Notes: generated by a model not told the origin, from the letters alone. A stretch of DNA of 44,208 bases from Verrucomicrobiaceae bacterium (GCA_027489965.1 JAIXZA010000145.1:1-44208), one strand, 5' to 3'. Shown: positions 24,760 to 34,293, counted from the stretch's first letter. Made by a program: numbers and translations.

Positions 24760-26901
24760 CTAAGGCTTCACTTCGATGTGTTTTTGGATCGAATCGGCTG
24801 GCACAAGTATGGTAGGCTGCGGCAAATCTGGGCCGGCTGTTCCATTAGAGACGCCTTCAATAAGATGAGACTTAGCGGCGTCAGGGACTAAGGTCGGGGC
24901 TTTCTGAACAGTTAACACAGTGGATGGACTTAACTCATCAAAGTTTTTGGGTTTCGGGGCAGTAAGCATGACAAGCTGGTCCAAGATACTCTTCATTTGC
25001 GCCACGAACTGCTGATTCACGCCTTCCTGATCCTTAACCGCCAAGTAGCTGCTCTCGACCAAATCGATAGACTCACCTAATTTCCCAACACGCCCCAAGC
25101 ACAAACCCACATGATAACGGCTTTCTTGAATGGCTACGTCGTTTGGCTTGAGTAATTTTTGACGTTTCGCCAGAAGCTCGCGCAAATGTTGTTCAGAATC
25201 CGCAAACTTCTGAAGATCCATTTCCAGAAGTGCCACAGCACGCAGCGATTCAAGAGTTTGAAGATCCTCAGAACCAAGCTTTTTTCGACGACCCGCCAAA
25301 ACGAGATCATGCTCCACCAAGGCCTCCTCAGCCAAACCCAGACCAGCGATAAAGGCAGCCATTGCATAGTGCTCGGCTAATGTCTGAACATGAGTTGCTC
25401 CTAGCTTTGCGGTGATTTTCGCGAGTGCCTCTCGGCGTTCTGTCACCAACAAGCGTTTTCCTTCATTGGTATTTACTAGAGCTTCTGCGGTCAGGTTAGC
25501 CGATTGAGTCCGAGGATCTTTTGGACCAAAGGCCTGTTCATAGCCTGTCAACGCGACGCGCAGATGCTGCAGGGCTTCCTTTCTTTTTTCCAATCCCAGA
25601 TAGGCAATGCTGAGCTGATGATGAGTCGCCAAAAGATCATCGTAATCGGCGGGCAGGCTCTGCTTTCTGGCCTTCAAAACGATTGTCAGGATTGGCAGAG
25701 CTTCGTGGTAGCGCTTGAGTTGATTCAGAGAAGTTCCCTCACAAAACTGTGCTTTCAAAGTGATGGCATGTTCTGCACCGAGGACTCGACCGGCATCAGA
25801 CGCTAAGCTATGAGCCATTGAGAGAGCGGGCTCAAATTTCTCCTGCGCGACAATTGCCGCCGCTTCAAAGGCCCTGCCCGATAAGGCAATCGGGGAATCT
25901 TTGCCGAGAGCCTGTTCAGCCTTTTTCACCAGAGCATTGGCTTCGGCCTCAGCGTCGGTGAATTTTTTCTGACCTATCAGATTCTGAATCAATTGCTCAC
26001 GGCTCTTCAGCGTCGTTAGTGCCTCACCTCCGAGTTGTCTATACTGCGCGTCATAGACATCTCGGCGCAGAAGTTCGGCTTCGGCAAATTTTTGTTGTGC
26101 CTCAAGCAAACGCGCCAGGTTTTTGCGGATGACTTGAGTGTCGGTGTGGTCATTGCCCCGAACTTTCAGCGTGGCCTGCAGGATCAGGCGGATTTGTTTC
26201 TCAGCTTCAGCATCCTTTCCCCGCTCATAAAGGCAGGCAGCCAGCTCATTTTGATGATGCAGCGCTTCGACCGTATAGGTTCCGACTCGCTGTTCATGTT
26301 CATGGAAGATGAACCAAAGGGTGCGCTCATGCTCATCAAGCATGCCAAGTTTTTTCTGAGCATGGGCGATCCCCACCTGCAATGCTGCCCATAAAGGCAG
26401 GTCTTTTTGAGAATTTACCTCGGTGACGGCCACACTAAGATATTTGATCGCGGGCTCCCAGAGCTGTTGCTCCATCGCTGAATAGGCCGCCAAACGGAGC
26501 GAAGCAACCATGTCATCAACCCGCCTTGGCGTGGATCGGTGAGATTCATCGCCAGAGGCAATCGCTAAATTTTCAGCCTCAGCGAAAGAACGTTGGGTAA
26601 AAAGAGCACGGGCTTGATTTAACTTAGCGGCCGAGGGGTCCTGAAGCTTTAATTCGGCCTCTTTTGAGAGGGCTTTGGCAACAGCTTCTGCTACCACATT
26701 CCATTTGGCCGCCAATAAACTGTGCACTCGCGTCAGGCGTTCATCGGCTTTGAGCCCCTCGGTTTGCAGCGTGTAGATTTCAGGAAAATCACGCAGGCAA
26801 GCTCTGCCAAGATTCTCTTTTTCAGCCCCCTCCAGCACGCCGCTGAGGCAGAGAAGCAGGCAGCAAAGGATAGTGGCAGGAACTCGGTTGAGAGAAAACA
26901 T
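24760..26901 (-). CDS. Secreted tetratricopeptide-repeat protein
   Basis: A 713-residue exported protein. The signal peptide is MFSLNRVPATILCCLLLCLSGVLEGA. The rest is an alpha-solenoid of many TPR units of the kinesin-light-chain/TPR_12 type, recognisable by repeats such as VEALHHQNELAACLYERGKD, EALPILTIVLKARKQSLP and LATHHQLSIAYLGLEKRKEA. The C-terminal 60 residues are Pro and Val-rich and probably disordered. It would serve as a protein-interaction scaffold in the periplasm; no enzymatic domain is seen. The start at 26901 fits the signal peptide; an in-frame ATG 47 codons upstream lies in the promoter region shared with proS. Confidence 0.85.
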   Translation of the reverse strand: MFSLNRVPATILCCLLLCLSGVLEGAEKENLGRACLRDFPEIYTLQTEGLKADERLTRVHSLLAAKWNVVAEAVAKALSKEAELKLQDPSAAKLNQARALFTQRSFAEAENLAIASGDESHRSTPRRVDDMVASLRLAAYSAMEQQLWEPAIKYLSVAVTEVNSQKDLPLWAALQVGIAHAQKKLGMLDEHERTLWFIFHEHEQRVGTYTVEALHHQNELAACLYERGKDAEAEKQIRLILQATLKVRGNDHTDTQVIRKNLARLLEAQQKFAEAELLRRDVYDAQYRQLGGEALTTLKSREQLIQNLIGQKKFTDAEAEANALVKKAEQALGKDSPIALSGRAFEAAAIVAQEKFEPALSMAHSLASDAGRVLGAEHAITLKAQFCEGTSLNQLKRYHEALPILTIVLKARKQSLPADYDDLLATHHQLSIAYLGLEKRKEALQHLRVALTGYEQAFGPKDPRTQSANLTAEALVNTNEGKRLLVTERREALAKITAKLGATHVQTLAEHYAMAAFIAGLGLAEEALVEHDLVLAGRRKKLGSEDLQTLESLRAVALLEMDLQKFADSEQHLRELLAKRQKLLKPNDVAIQESRYHVGLCLGRVGKLGESIDLVESSYLAVKDQEGVNQQFVAQMKSILDQLVMLTAPKPKNFDELSPSTVLTVQKAPTLVPDAAKSHLIEGVSNGTAGPDLPQPTILVPADSIQKHIEVKP

Positions 26902-26983
26902 GGAATTTCCGCAGAGGATGGGTGCCAAGACTCTGGGCGTCAAGCCATGGCAGCGACTCTTGCATCGGCACACACCCCAGCAT

Positions 26984-27014
26984 TTGACCACCTGCCGAAT
27001 GTCCCTACTATAAC
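26984..27014 (+). promoter_or_regulatory. Possible promoter of proS
   Basis: TTGACC (26984-26989) and TATAAC (27009-27014) with a long 19-bp spacer. The expected transcription start is at about the proS ATG (27020), which would make the mRNA leaderless or nearly so. No Shine-Dalgarno sequence is seen before that ATG. Confidence 0.4.
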
Positions 27015-27019
27015 AGTCC

Positions 27020-28534
27020 ATGAGCCAAGCTACTGCCATCACCCCTACCCGCGAAAAAGACTTTCCAGAATGGTATCAACAAGTCGTCCGCGCCGCCGAT
27101 CTCGCTGAAAATTCAGAGGTCCGCGGCTGCATGGTCATCAAACCTTGGGGTTACGGCCTGTGGGAAAACATCCAAAAGCAACTCGACATCAAATTCAAGG
27201 AAACCGGCCACGTAAACGCCTATTTCCCGCTCCTGATTCCTCTGAGCTATCTCGAAAAAGAAGCCCAACACGCCGAAGGTTTCGCCACGGAGTGCGCGGT
27301 GGTCACGCATCACCGCCTCGAAGCCCAAAAGCAGCCTGATGGCACGGTGAAAATGATCCCGACTGGGAAACTCGAGGAACCTTTCGTCATCCGCCCGACT
27401 TCTGAAACCATCATCGGCGCTGCCTTTGCCCGCTGGGTGCAGAGCTACCGCGACCTACCTCTTTTAATCAATCAATGGGCCAATGTCATGCGTTGGGAAA
27501 TGCGCCCACGCCTGTTCCTGCGCACAGCGGAGTTTCTCTGGCAAGAAGGCCACACAGCGCACGAAACCGCTGAAGAGGCCATGACAGAGACCAAGCTCAT
27601 GCACCAAGTGTATGTGGACTTCCTGACCAACCACCTGGCCATTCCAGTCATTCCTGGTGAGAAGACCGAAAACGAGCGCTTCCCTGGTGCTGTCAATACC
27701 TTCACGGTCGAAGCCATGGTTCAAGACCGCAAAGCCATTCAGGCTGGCACCTCGCATTATCTGGGACAAAACTTTGCCAAAGCGGCTAACATTCAGTTCC
27801 TAGGCCGCGATAATACACGACAGCTTGCTCACACCACGAGCTGGGGCGTCAGCACGCGACTCATTGGCACCCTCATCATGGCTCATGGTGACGATGACGG
27901 CATCATGCTGCCACCACGCATGGCACCACAACAGATTGTCATTCTGCCAATCACGCCAAAACCAGACACCCGTCAGGAAGTCATTGACGCCTGTGAGGCA
28001 TTAGCAAAAACACTCCGCACCCAAACTTTTGCCGGTGAGCCTCTCCGCGTCCTCGTCGATAAGCGTGATCTACAAGGCGGAGCTAAAAACTGGGAGTGGA
28101 TCAAAAAAGGCGTGCCTCTGCGCATCGAGATGGGTCCGCGCGATATCGAAAGCCGCAGCGTCGCCGTTTGCCGCCGTGATCTGGGGCCTAAAGCCAAGGA
28201 GTTCACCCCTAAAGAAGACTTCCTCCAAAACGTCACCGATCTCCTCCAGGAGATCCAAGACGCCTTATTGAAGCGTGCCACCGATCTGCGTGACGCGAAC
28301 ATGAAGAAACTGGAGACCATGGACGAATTCAAAGCCTTCTTTGCCGACGGTGCTCCCGGCGGCTTTGCCCTCATGCACTGGGCTGGCAACAACGAAGAGG
28401 AAGATAAAATTGCTAAAGACATGCGCATCACCATCCGCTGCATTCCCATGGGCGATGAATTCGCAGAAGAAGGCACCTGCTTCCTTACTGGCAAGCCAAG
28501 CAGCCGACGGGTCATCTTTGCCCGCAGCTATTAA
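27020..28534 (+). CDS. proS: Prolyl-tRNA synthetase, archaeal/eukaryote-like form
   Basis: A 504-residue class II aminoacyl-tRNA synthetase that attaches proline to tRNA-Pro. It lacks the bacterial editing insert and instead has the compact arrangement of the archaeal-type enzyme: MVIKPWGYGLWENIQKQLD, EPFVIRPTSETIIGAAFARW, INQWANVMRWEMRPRLFLRT (motif 2), EFLWQEGHTAH, and TTSWGVSTRLIGTLIMAHGD (motif 3). An anticodon-binding domain (IVILPITPKPDTRQEVIDAC) and a C-terminal zinc-binding-like extension ending in SSRRVIFARSY follow. This form is found in many bacteria, including several PVC members. It is followed after 6 bp by the LptF/LptG-like gene. Confidence 0.95.
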   Translation: MSQATAITPTREKDFPEWYQQVVRAADLAENSEVRGCMVIKPWGYGLWENIQKQLDIKFKETGHVNAYFPLLIPLSYLEKEAQHAEGFATECAVVTHHRLEAQKQPDGTVKMIPTGKLEEPFVIRPTSETIIGAAFARWVQSYRDLPLLINQWANVMRWEMRPRLFLRTAEFLWQEGHTAHETAEEAMTETKLMHQVYVDFLTNHLAIPVIPGEKTENERFPGAVNTFTVEAMVQDRKAIQAGTSHYLGQNFAKAANIQFLGRDNTRQLAHTTSWGVSTRLIGTLIMAHGDDDGIMLPPRMAPQQIVILPITPKPDTRQEVIDACEALAKTLRTQTFAGEPLRVLVDKRDLQGGAKNWEWIKKGVPLRIEMGPRDIESRSVAVCRRDLGPKAKEFTPKEDFLQNVTDLLQEIQDALLKRATDLRDANMKKLETMDEFKAFFADGAPGGFALMHWAGNNEEEDKIAKDMRITIRCIPMGDEFAEEGTCFLTGKPSSRRVIFARSY

Positions 28535-28540
28535 TCCTTT

Positions 28541-30259
28541 ATGATTTGGTTGTCTTCATTCCTTGGCAAACTGCGTGCGCTTCGTGATCGCTCGCAGTCT
28601 TGGCCCTATGTTGGCAGAGCCACCTTTGCGCTGGCTCTGACCACCATGATTCTGCTGGCCACCCAGGGGCATCATCTGGATAACCCAGCGGATCTCGAAG
28701 GCTACCAAATCCAAGGCGGCAAGCTGATTGCCGAGGAAGGCGCGGCTCCCCCAGGAACTGTGTTAAAAACAGTCTCAGTGGTGCTACCCTATCTGGATAC
28801 CTGGATGCTGGTGGGCGGAGCTGTTTACGTTTTCATCCTGCTGCGCCAGTGGGGCAATGTCCGAAAGCTCGTCTTCCCAACCTGGGTTACCGCTGTCTCG
28901 GTCTCTTTGTGGCTGATTTGTTCAGACATCGCCCACCATTTAGGGCCGATGCAATTGACGGAGATGGGTGAGCCTCCGGCTCTGGCGGCATATTGGGTAA
29001 AGCTCGCCCTGCTTTTCACCGCAGGTATTTGTGTGCCCAGTTTGCTGCATTATTATCATCGCAGCGGCATCATGGATCGCTACACGCTGCGCACCTTTTT
29101 AGCTCCGTTGACCTTTTGCTTTGTCGCCTTCACCTCCCTCTGGCTGATCATGGATCTGCTGGACAATCTGAAGGACTTCCAAGAAGCCGAGGCCTCACTA
29201 GGACGAGTCATTCTCTTTTATGTCGGCATTCTGCCCGCGATTTTTGTCGAGGTCATGCCGGCAGCCATTCTGCTTTCCATTCTCTACACACTGACGCGCA
29301 TGTCACGGTCCAATGAGCTCGTGGCCATGCTTGGCTTTGGACGCAGCATCATGGAGATCCTTTCCCCCCTTTTTATCACTGCTCTCCTCGTAGCGACGAT
29401 CAGCATGGCTGCAAACTTTTATTGGGCACCACGCGCCAAAGGCCAAAAACAAGCTGTCTTGCGCGGGCTTGAAGGAAAACAAAAGGATAGCATCATGCAG
29501 TCCGCAGTCATGTATCATGACCCACTTTCCCATCGCACGTGGTTCATCTCTTCCGTCCCATTCTCCATGAGAGATAGTCGCCTGCGTAGCGTCCAGGTTC
29601 GCGAACAAGATGCCACGGGCCAGCCGACACGCGTGATCCATGCCGATTCGGCCACTTGGATTCCAGGTGGTATCTGGCGCTTCTTTGACGGCAAGGAAGT
29701 TCTCTACCAAGACGGCCAACCCAGCGAAATACGCCCCTTCCCCACCACGACTGAAGGCCGCCAACAAATCGAAATCCGCCAGTTTGAAGAGACTCCATGG
29801 AGCATGGTCAGCTATGCCCTCAAGCCCGACTTCATGGGTGTGCCGGAGATCATCTCCTACATGAAAGCGCACCCTAAAGATCCTCCTGCGAGGCTCGCAC
29901 CTTTTGCAGCACACTTTCACCACCGCTTTGCCATGCCCTGGCAGATCCTAGCCCTGACCCTGGTAGCAGCCCCCTTGGGCATTGCCTACTCGCGCCGTGG
30001 TGCTGTGGGCGGCATTGCGGGCTCCATCTTCATCTTCTTTGTGTTGCTGTTCCTGAACAACCTCTGCCTAAATTTAGGCAAGGGCTTGCATATCGCACCT
30101 TGGTTTAGCTCCTGGATACCGCACCTGCTATTCTGCACGCTGGGGATCATCCTCCTCTATTACCGGTCCCAGAATAAAGACCTTCCAAACCTGTCGCCTT
30201 TCAAGTTCTTCAAAAAACCGGCCAAAATCGTCCGTGCCAGAAATCGTCAAGCCGCTTAA
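28541..30259 (+). CDS. LptF/LptG-family permease with an extra N-terminal membrane domain
   Basis: A 572-residue inner-membrane protein. From about residue 176 it follows the LptF/LptG pattern of the lipopolysaccharide exporter: GIMDRYTLRTFLAPLTFCFV, MPAAILLSILYTLTRMSRSN, ELVAMLGFGRSIMEILSPLF, a periplasmic beta-jellyroll (about 300-440), and three C-terminal spans (RFAMPWQILALTLVAAPLGI onward). Before this lie about 175 residues with four more predicted spans (about 28-44, 88-103, 115-131 and 150-168) not present in ordinary LptF or LptG, which are about 360-400 residues. No second lpt gene is adjacent. It starts 6 bp after proS, so the two are co-transcribed. Confidence 0.82.
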   Translation: MIWLSSFLGKLRALRDRSQSWPYVGRATFALALTTMILLATQGHHLDNPADLEGYQIQGGKLIAEEGAAPPGTVLKTVSVVLPYLDTWMLVGGAVYVFILLRQWGNVRKLVFPTWVTAVSVSLWLICSDIAHHLGPMQLTEMGEPPALAAYWVKLALLFTAGICVPSLLHYYHRSGIMDRYTLRTFLAPLTFCFVAFTSLWLIMDLLDNLKDFQEAEASLGRVILFYVGILPAIFVEVMPAAILLSILYTLTRMSRSNELVAMLGFGRSIMEILSPLFITALLVATISMAANFYWAPRAKGQKQAVLRGLEGKQKDSIMQSAVMYHDPLSHRTWFISSVPFSMRDSRLRSVQVREQDATGQPTRVIHADSATWIPGGIWRFFDGKEVLYQDGQPSEIRPFPTTTEGRQQIEIRQFEETPWSMVSYALKPDFMGVPEIISYMKAHPKDPPARLAPFAAHFHHRFAMPWQILALTLVAAPLGIAYSRRGAVGGIAGSIFIFFVLLFLNNLCLNLGKGLHIAPWFSSWIPHLLFCTLGIILLYYRSQNKDLPNLSPFKFFKKPAKIVRARNRQAA

Positions 30260-30293
30260 ACCCGTCTTCCCGTTTTAGCCATCATCCCGTCAA

Positions 30294-31007
30294 ATGATTC
30301 AAAATTGGTCCATCCGCTCCCGCTCACATCACTGTGCCCTGTCGGAACGTCCTTTCGTCGAAGGAGAAACTTTTCACACAGCCATCTATTTTGACACCAA
30401 AACTGGTGATTACCTGCGGCGAGATGTGGGCCTAGACTCCTGGAAACAAGAACTCAGCGAGCGCAAACCCATCGCCTACTGGAAGACGCTTTATTCCCCG
30501 ACCATCACGGAACAAAAACCTGAAGTCACCAGCAAAGAAAGCGCCATGGCTCTACTGCAGCGTTTTATCGAAGAAGGCGACCCAGGCACTGAAAATGCCC
30601 GCTACATCCTTGCCCTGATGCTTGAGAGGAAACGCATCCTCAGCAACACGGCCACCAAGGAAGTCGATGGCCAGCGCATGCTCTTTTACGAAAACAAAAA
30701 GACCGGCGAAGTCTTCATCGTGCGTGATCCAGAACTACGCCTAAATGAACTGGCCGCCCTTCAGGACGAAGTCGCCATGCTCCTAGGCTTTGGAGGTCCC
30801 GCCGCAGAAGCCGCTAAAATGGCTGGCATGTCCTTCACAGCAGAAGGCAAGCTGTTAACCGATAAGGCTGACGAATCACCTCCCGCAACCGAGCAGCAAA
30901 CCGAGCAAACAGCTGAGCAAGATGCAGACGAACAGATTCAGGAACCCGCCGAAGAGCCCCAGGAGGAACTCACCGGCGAGGCTGAAACCGAAAACAAATC
31001 AGATTAG
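30294..31007 (+). CDS. Conserved-looking hypothetical protein with acidic tail
   Basis: A 237-residue soluble protein. The N-terminal half (HHCALSERPFVEGETFHTAI, then YFDTKTGDYLRRDV and AYWKTLYSP) resembles a PVC family with one conserved Cys near the start followed by a compact beta domain; I know no function for it. A helical section follows (ENARYILALMLERKRIL, LNELAALQDEVAMLLGF). The last 50 residues are nearly all Glu, Gln, Ala and Thr and are probably disordered. It is the third gene of the proS transcript and overlaps the facing TM2 gene by 4 bp. Confidence 0.65.
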   Translation: MIQNWSIRSRSHHCALSERPFVEGETFHTAIYFDTKTGDYLRRDVGLDSWKQELSERKPIAYWKTLYSPTITEQKPEVTSKESAMALLQRFIEEGDPGTENARYILALMLERKRILSNTATKEVDGQRMLFYENKKTGEVFIVRDPELRLNELAALQDEVAMLLGFGGPAAEAAKMAGMSFTAEGKLLTDKADESPPATEQQTEQTAEQDADEQIQEPAEEPQEELTGEAETENKSD

Positions 31008-31414
31008 GACTGCTTTTCAGCATTCAGTTCACTGATCTGCGTATTCAGTGTGCAGAAATCATAAATAACACCAATCAGCAGGCCGCCACCGGTCAGAAGA
31101 TAAAGTAGTCCGGTCACCCATTTGCCCATGTAGAAACGATGAATGCCGAAAACGCCAAGGAAGGTCAGCAGCAGCCAAGCCACTGAGTATTCGATTGGCC
31201 CAGCCACAAAGCGGCGGTCAGCGGCGCGATCCATTCCAGGAATCAAGAACAGGTCGATAAACCATCCGATGAGGAAGAAGCCTCCGGTAAAGAACCAGAG
31301 GATGCCCGTTTTTGGTTTACCGAAATAGAAGCGGTGAGCACCTGTAAATCCGAAGATCCAAAGAAGGTAACCGATCAAAGTGTTGTGAGTGGAGGGGAGT
31401 GGGGAGTTATGCAT
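31004..31414 (-). CDS. TM2-domain membrane protein, two tandem units
   Basis: A 136-residue membrane protein with two copies of the TM2 motif, each a pair of short spans around a conserved loop: FGFTGAHRFYFGKPKTGILW then FFLIGWFIDLFLIPGM, and FLGVFGIHRFYMGKWVTGLL then GGLLIGVIYDFC. The HRFY-GK signature and the acidic residue in IGW-x-D are intact in the first unit and nearly so in the second. TM2 proteins are widespread in bacteria and generally of unknown role. It is tail-to-tail with the preceding gene (4-bp overlap). Confidence 0.9.
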   Translation of the reverse strand: MHNSPLPSTHNTLIGYLLWIFGFTGAHRFYFGKPKTGILWFFTGGFFLIGWFIDLFLIPGMDRAADRRFVAGPIEYSVAWLLLTFLGVFGIHRFYMGKWVTGLLYLLTGGGLLIGVIYDFCTLNTQISELNAEKQS

Positions 31415-31478
31415 GGCGGCTAGATTCTGCTGTGATTTGCACCATTAGCGATTCCAACTTTAGACTAATTTTACACCC

Positions 31479-32432
31479 TCACTTCCATTCAGGCTGGCCA
31501 CGGGTAAGGCACTCACTGAGCCAGCGAATCATGTCAGCGACAGAGTCATACTTCTTCCGCAGTGACGATAAGCCCTGCCAATCGATGCGATTCCGCGGAG
31601 CCGCCATGGTGATGCGTTGAGGGCGTAACTTTTCCTGCACCTTTTCAAACTGATCCACACTCATGGCATGAATCTCACGGGAAGAAGGCAGATCATCTAA
31701 CTGCGCTACATTTAGCCCGAGGCTGGTGATACCGACCCCAAACTGATGCCCTAGACTGCGTAGCGCATCGACCAACGCCTCGTCATTAAGTGGTTCTGCA
31801 ATGATTAGCTCACTCTGCAGGGTCCAGCGTGTGGCACTCAGCGCCTGAAAAAACTCGGCAGCATAGTTGTCTAAATTCAATCCCAGCTTGAGCTGAACCC
31901 CCGTCAAGCTCGTCTCCGGCCCACCGAGATGACGACGTAGATCCAGCATCGCCTCATCAAAGCGGGTGCTGTCTTCAGCATTGGTATCCAGATCCCACTC
32001 CGCTGTGACCAGGTCAGGAATATCCCAGTGACCTTTGATCTCCATAAAATCTCCCTGACGGCCATTGAGCTGAAAAGGATACTGAGAGCGCAAGGAACAC
32101 ATGCGCCCGTAGATGGCTAACAGACGCTGAAACCGCATCTGCATCTGATCTTCATCAATCTCGCCACCACCAAAGAGCAGCCGTCCTGAACTCTGCCCCA
32201 CATTCACCCGCTTCAGACGCTGATAGTAACCCTGCCCCTGATCCACCTTGGCAATCGGCGACGTGGAATCATAGGATAAGATTGAAAAATGATAGCGCAG
32301 CGTAGCGTCACTGTAATCGTCCCCGAGACGCAAGCGCACCAAGCGGATCAGCTCTGTACCTTTAATGGCTTCTTCAGGATCGCCCGGCAGAATGTCTGGC
32401 AGGATGTTTCGGAGTTGTTCGCGGAGGTTCAT
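31479..32432 (-). CDS. Hypothetical protein, possible winged-helix N-terminus
   Basis: A 317-residue soluble protein I do not recognise. The first 75 residues (LREQLRNILPDILPGDPEEA, then GTELIRLVRLRLG and SDATLRYHFSILSYD) look like a helix-turn-helix or winged-helix segment ending in a beta hairpin (GQGYYQRLKR). The remaining part (HWDIPDLVTAEWDLD, then LRRHLGGPETSLTGVQLKLG) resembles nuclease-like or helicase-associated folds only in having alternating strands and helices; no catalytic motif is clear. No signal peptide. It may be co-transcribed with the GT2 gene upstream (77-bp gap), with no functional link visible. Confidence 0.6.
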   Translation of the reverse strand: MNLREQLRNILPDILPGDPEEAIKGTELIRLVRLRLGDDYSDATLRYHFSILSYDSTSPIAKVDQGQGYYQRLKRVNVGQSSGRLLFGGGEIDEDQMQMRFQRLLAIYGRMCSLRSQYPFQLNGRQGDFMEIKGHWDIPDLVTAEWDLDTNAEDSTRFDEAMLDLRRHLGGPETSLTGVQLKLGLNLDNYAAEFFQALSATRWTLQSELIIAEPLNDEALVDALRSLGHQFGVGITSLGLNVAQLDDLPSSREIHAMSVDQFEKVQEKLRPQRITMAAPRNRIDWQGLSSLRKKYDSVADMIRWLSECLTRGQPEWK

Positions 32433-32509
32433 GCCAATATCAGGGCCTTTTGTCGGGTGAAAGATGCAAGTGACGGGCCATCAGGGTCAAGACTGAAAAC
32501 ACGAATCGA

Positions 32510-33208
32510 TCACGCTTTGATCGAATAAGTGCGGCGGCGACTATTCAGCCAGCGGACACCGAACATGTCCATCGTAGCGCGGAGCGCGCGGTTCCCGAAA
32601 CCATATTTACTGACTCCATGAATGCGGGCCCGGTGATTGACAGGCATTTCCGTCACCTTCCAGCCCATGCCACCAATGAGCGCCGGTATGAAACGATGCA
32701 TGCCATGAAACAACAGCAAAGCTTCCCGACATTCACGCCGCATGACTTTCAGCGTACAGCCTGTGTCACGGACGTTATCACCGACAAAACGTGAGCGCAC
32801 ACCATTGGCGATTCGACTTTGCAGGCGTTTGAAGGGAGTATCTTTGCGCTTGGCACGATAGCCACAGACCAGATCATAGCCTTCGTTAAGCTTGCTAATC
32901 ATCGCAGGAATGTCCTGAGGATCGTTCTGCAAATCACCGTCCAGAGTCACGATCACATCACCACGTGATTGATAGATCCCGGCATGCATGGCAGCGCTTT
33001 GACCGGCATTTTTTTGAAATTCAAGAAGACGAACCCGATCCCCACGCACTACGCGACTGACCGTTGCATCGGTGCTTCCGTCATCAACCAACACGATTTC
33101 ATAATCCATGCCTTCCAGAGCCTTGGAGATCTGGGTCTGCAATTCGGCGACGTTGTCCTCCTCATTATACAAAGGAACAACAATAGATATGGCGGGAGAA
33201 GATGGCAT
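32510..33208 (-). CDS. GT2 family glycosyltransferase (DPM1-like)
   Basis: A 232-residue cytosolic glycosyltransferase with the GT-A fold. Motifs are ISIVVPLYNEEDNVAEL, EIVLVDDGSTDATV (nucleotide binding), GQSAAMHAGI and LDGDLQNDPQDIP with the metal-binding DxD (90-92), followed by VSKYGFGNRALRATMDMFGV. The best family impression is dolichyl/polyprenyl-phosphate mannosyl- or glucosyltransferase, which loads a lipid carrier with a sugar. It lacks the C-terminal membrane spans seen in bacterial ArnC/GtrB. It sits upstream of the preceding minus-strand gene and downstream of the phosphodiester glycosidase-like gene. Confidence 0.9.
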   Translation of the reverse strand: MPSSPAISIVVPLYNEEDNVAELQTQISKALEGMDYEIVLVDDGSTDATVSRVVRGDRVRLLEFQKNAGQSAAMHAGIYQSRGDVIVTLDGDLQNDPQDIPAMISKLNEGYDLVCGYRAKRKDTPFKRLQSRIANGVRSRFVGDNVRDTGCTLKVMRRECREALLLFHGMHRFIPALIGGMGWKVTEMPVNHRARIHGVSKYGFGNRALRATMDMFGVRWLNSRRRTYSIKA

Positions 33209-33261
33209 GTTTAGAGGAATACACCCATCCAGCGCAGGAATCCCGAGGCAAGCAGGAAGTT

Positions 33262-34293
33262 TCAGGGTCCCACGGTAATGATCTGCGGGGCTCGCCGGCG
33301 CACCCCGATGTAAACGGGCGACCTCTGAGCTTCCAACCAGCGATGTTTAAAATTCAGGCGTGTGTTTAGCGCCGTGAAGTGCCAGGGACCGTCCTCGGTC
33401 ATGAGACTGTATTGCAGGGCGCGCCCGCCATCCAGCAAGGTGGCGTGGGCAATGTCCAGCTTCCGAGCCAATTCCGACACCTCGCTGACGTTCATCACGC
33501 CACCGTCGCCAGAAAGCACAAAGACAATCGTGCCATCCTTTTTCATGCCAGCCAGCGAGCGATAAGTGATCTTTGATCCATCAAACTGACTGTCAGGTTT
33601 CAGGTCCACATAGGAAAAGACCGTGTGATTCTTCATCACCGAGGGATAACCTTGCGTCGCCTCCTCCATGGGGCCTGGAACTTCATCCAGCAATGACTTT
33701 GGACCGAAGTAAGGGCGGCCGCCCTTCACAAAGAAGCATCCGCTCCATTCTTTAAAGGCCGGATTCAGCTGCCTGCTCTCATGATAAACATACCCCAAAG
33801 GCTTGCCAGCTGGATCACGGAAATTCGCCGTAATGGAAAAAGCCAACTGATCCGTCGCCAATCGCTCAGCTGCCGTTGTGACGGCAAACTTTGGCTTAAA
33901 GCTGGTCATAAACTCAAACTTCAGGGGATCAATCACCAGCACATGAACTTCTGCCCCAAAGATCCCCTGAGCGAGGCCCGCCAACATCCCACCTCCACGC
34001 CTAACTTTGAGCGTGCTCCACTTCAGGCCTGGCTCTGAATGCCGCTCGATCAAAGAATGGCTCATGTCTCCTGGCGTCAGAGTACCGACTTTACGCCACA
34101 CGCTCTTGCGGTTCCATACCTGCAAAGTCTCTTTGGAATCCCGGACACTGACCGCCACAAGATTGCTACCGACATTGTAAAAAACCTCAGCAAAAACCCA
34201 CGTGATCAGGCCCCCTGCCAGCAATGCCAGCAGGACCATCTTCAGACAGCCGCCTTTCTTATTTACCATCACCGGTTGCTTCTTTGTGCCCAC
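33262..34293 (-). CDS. Phosphodiester glycosidase-family exported protein
   Basis: A 343-residue protein with an N-terminal anchor (LKMVLLALLAGGLITWVFAE, residues 17-36) and a large outer domain. The C-terminal half has the PF09992 pattern (related to N-acetylglucosamine-1-phosphodiester alpha-N-acetylglucosaminidase): DGTIVFVLSGDGGVMNVSEV, SELARKLDIAHATLLDGGRA. In family members the corresponding LDGG motif is part of the active site. Substrate in bacteria is unclear, possibly an envelope or spore glycolipid linkage. Upstream and divergent lies a His-rich lipoprotein gene. Three Met codons near the start (1, 9, 19) leave the exact start open. Confidence 0.72.
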   Translation of the reverse strand: MGTKKQPVMVNKKGGCLKMVLLALLAGGLITWVFAEVFYNVGSNLVAVSVRDSKETLQVWNRKSVWRKVGTLTPGDMSHSLIERHSEPGLKWSTLKVRRGGGMLAGLAQGIFGAEVHVLVIDPLKFEFMTSFKPKFAVTTAAERLATDQLAFSITANFRDPAGKPLGYVYHESRQLNPAFKEWSGCFFVKGGRPYFGPKSLLDEVPGPMEEATQGYPSVMKNHTVFSYVDLKPDSQFDGSKITYRSLAGMKKDGTIVFVLSGDGGVMNVSEVSELARKLDIAHATLLDGGRALQYSLMTEDGPWHFTALNTRLNFKHRWLEAQRSPVYIGVRRRAPQIITVGP

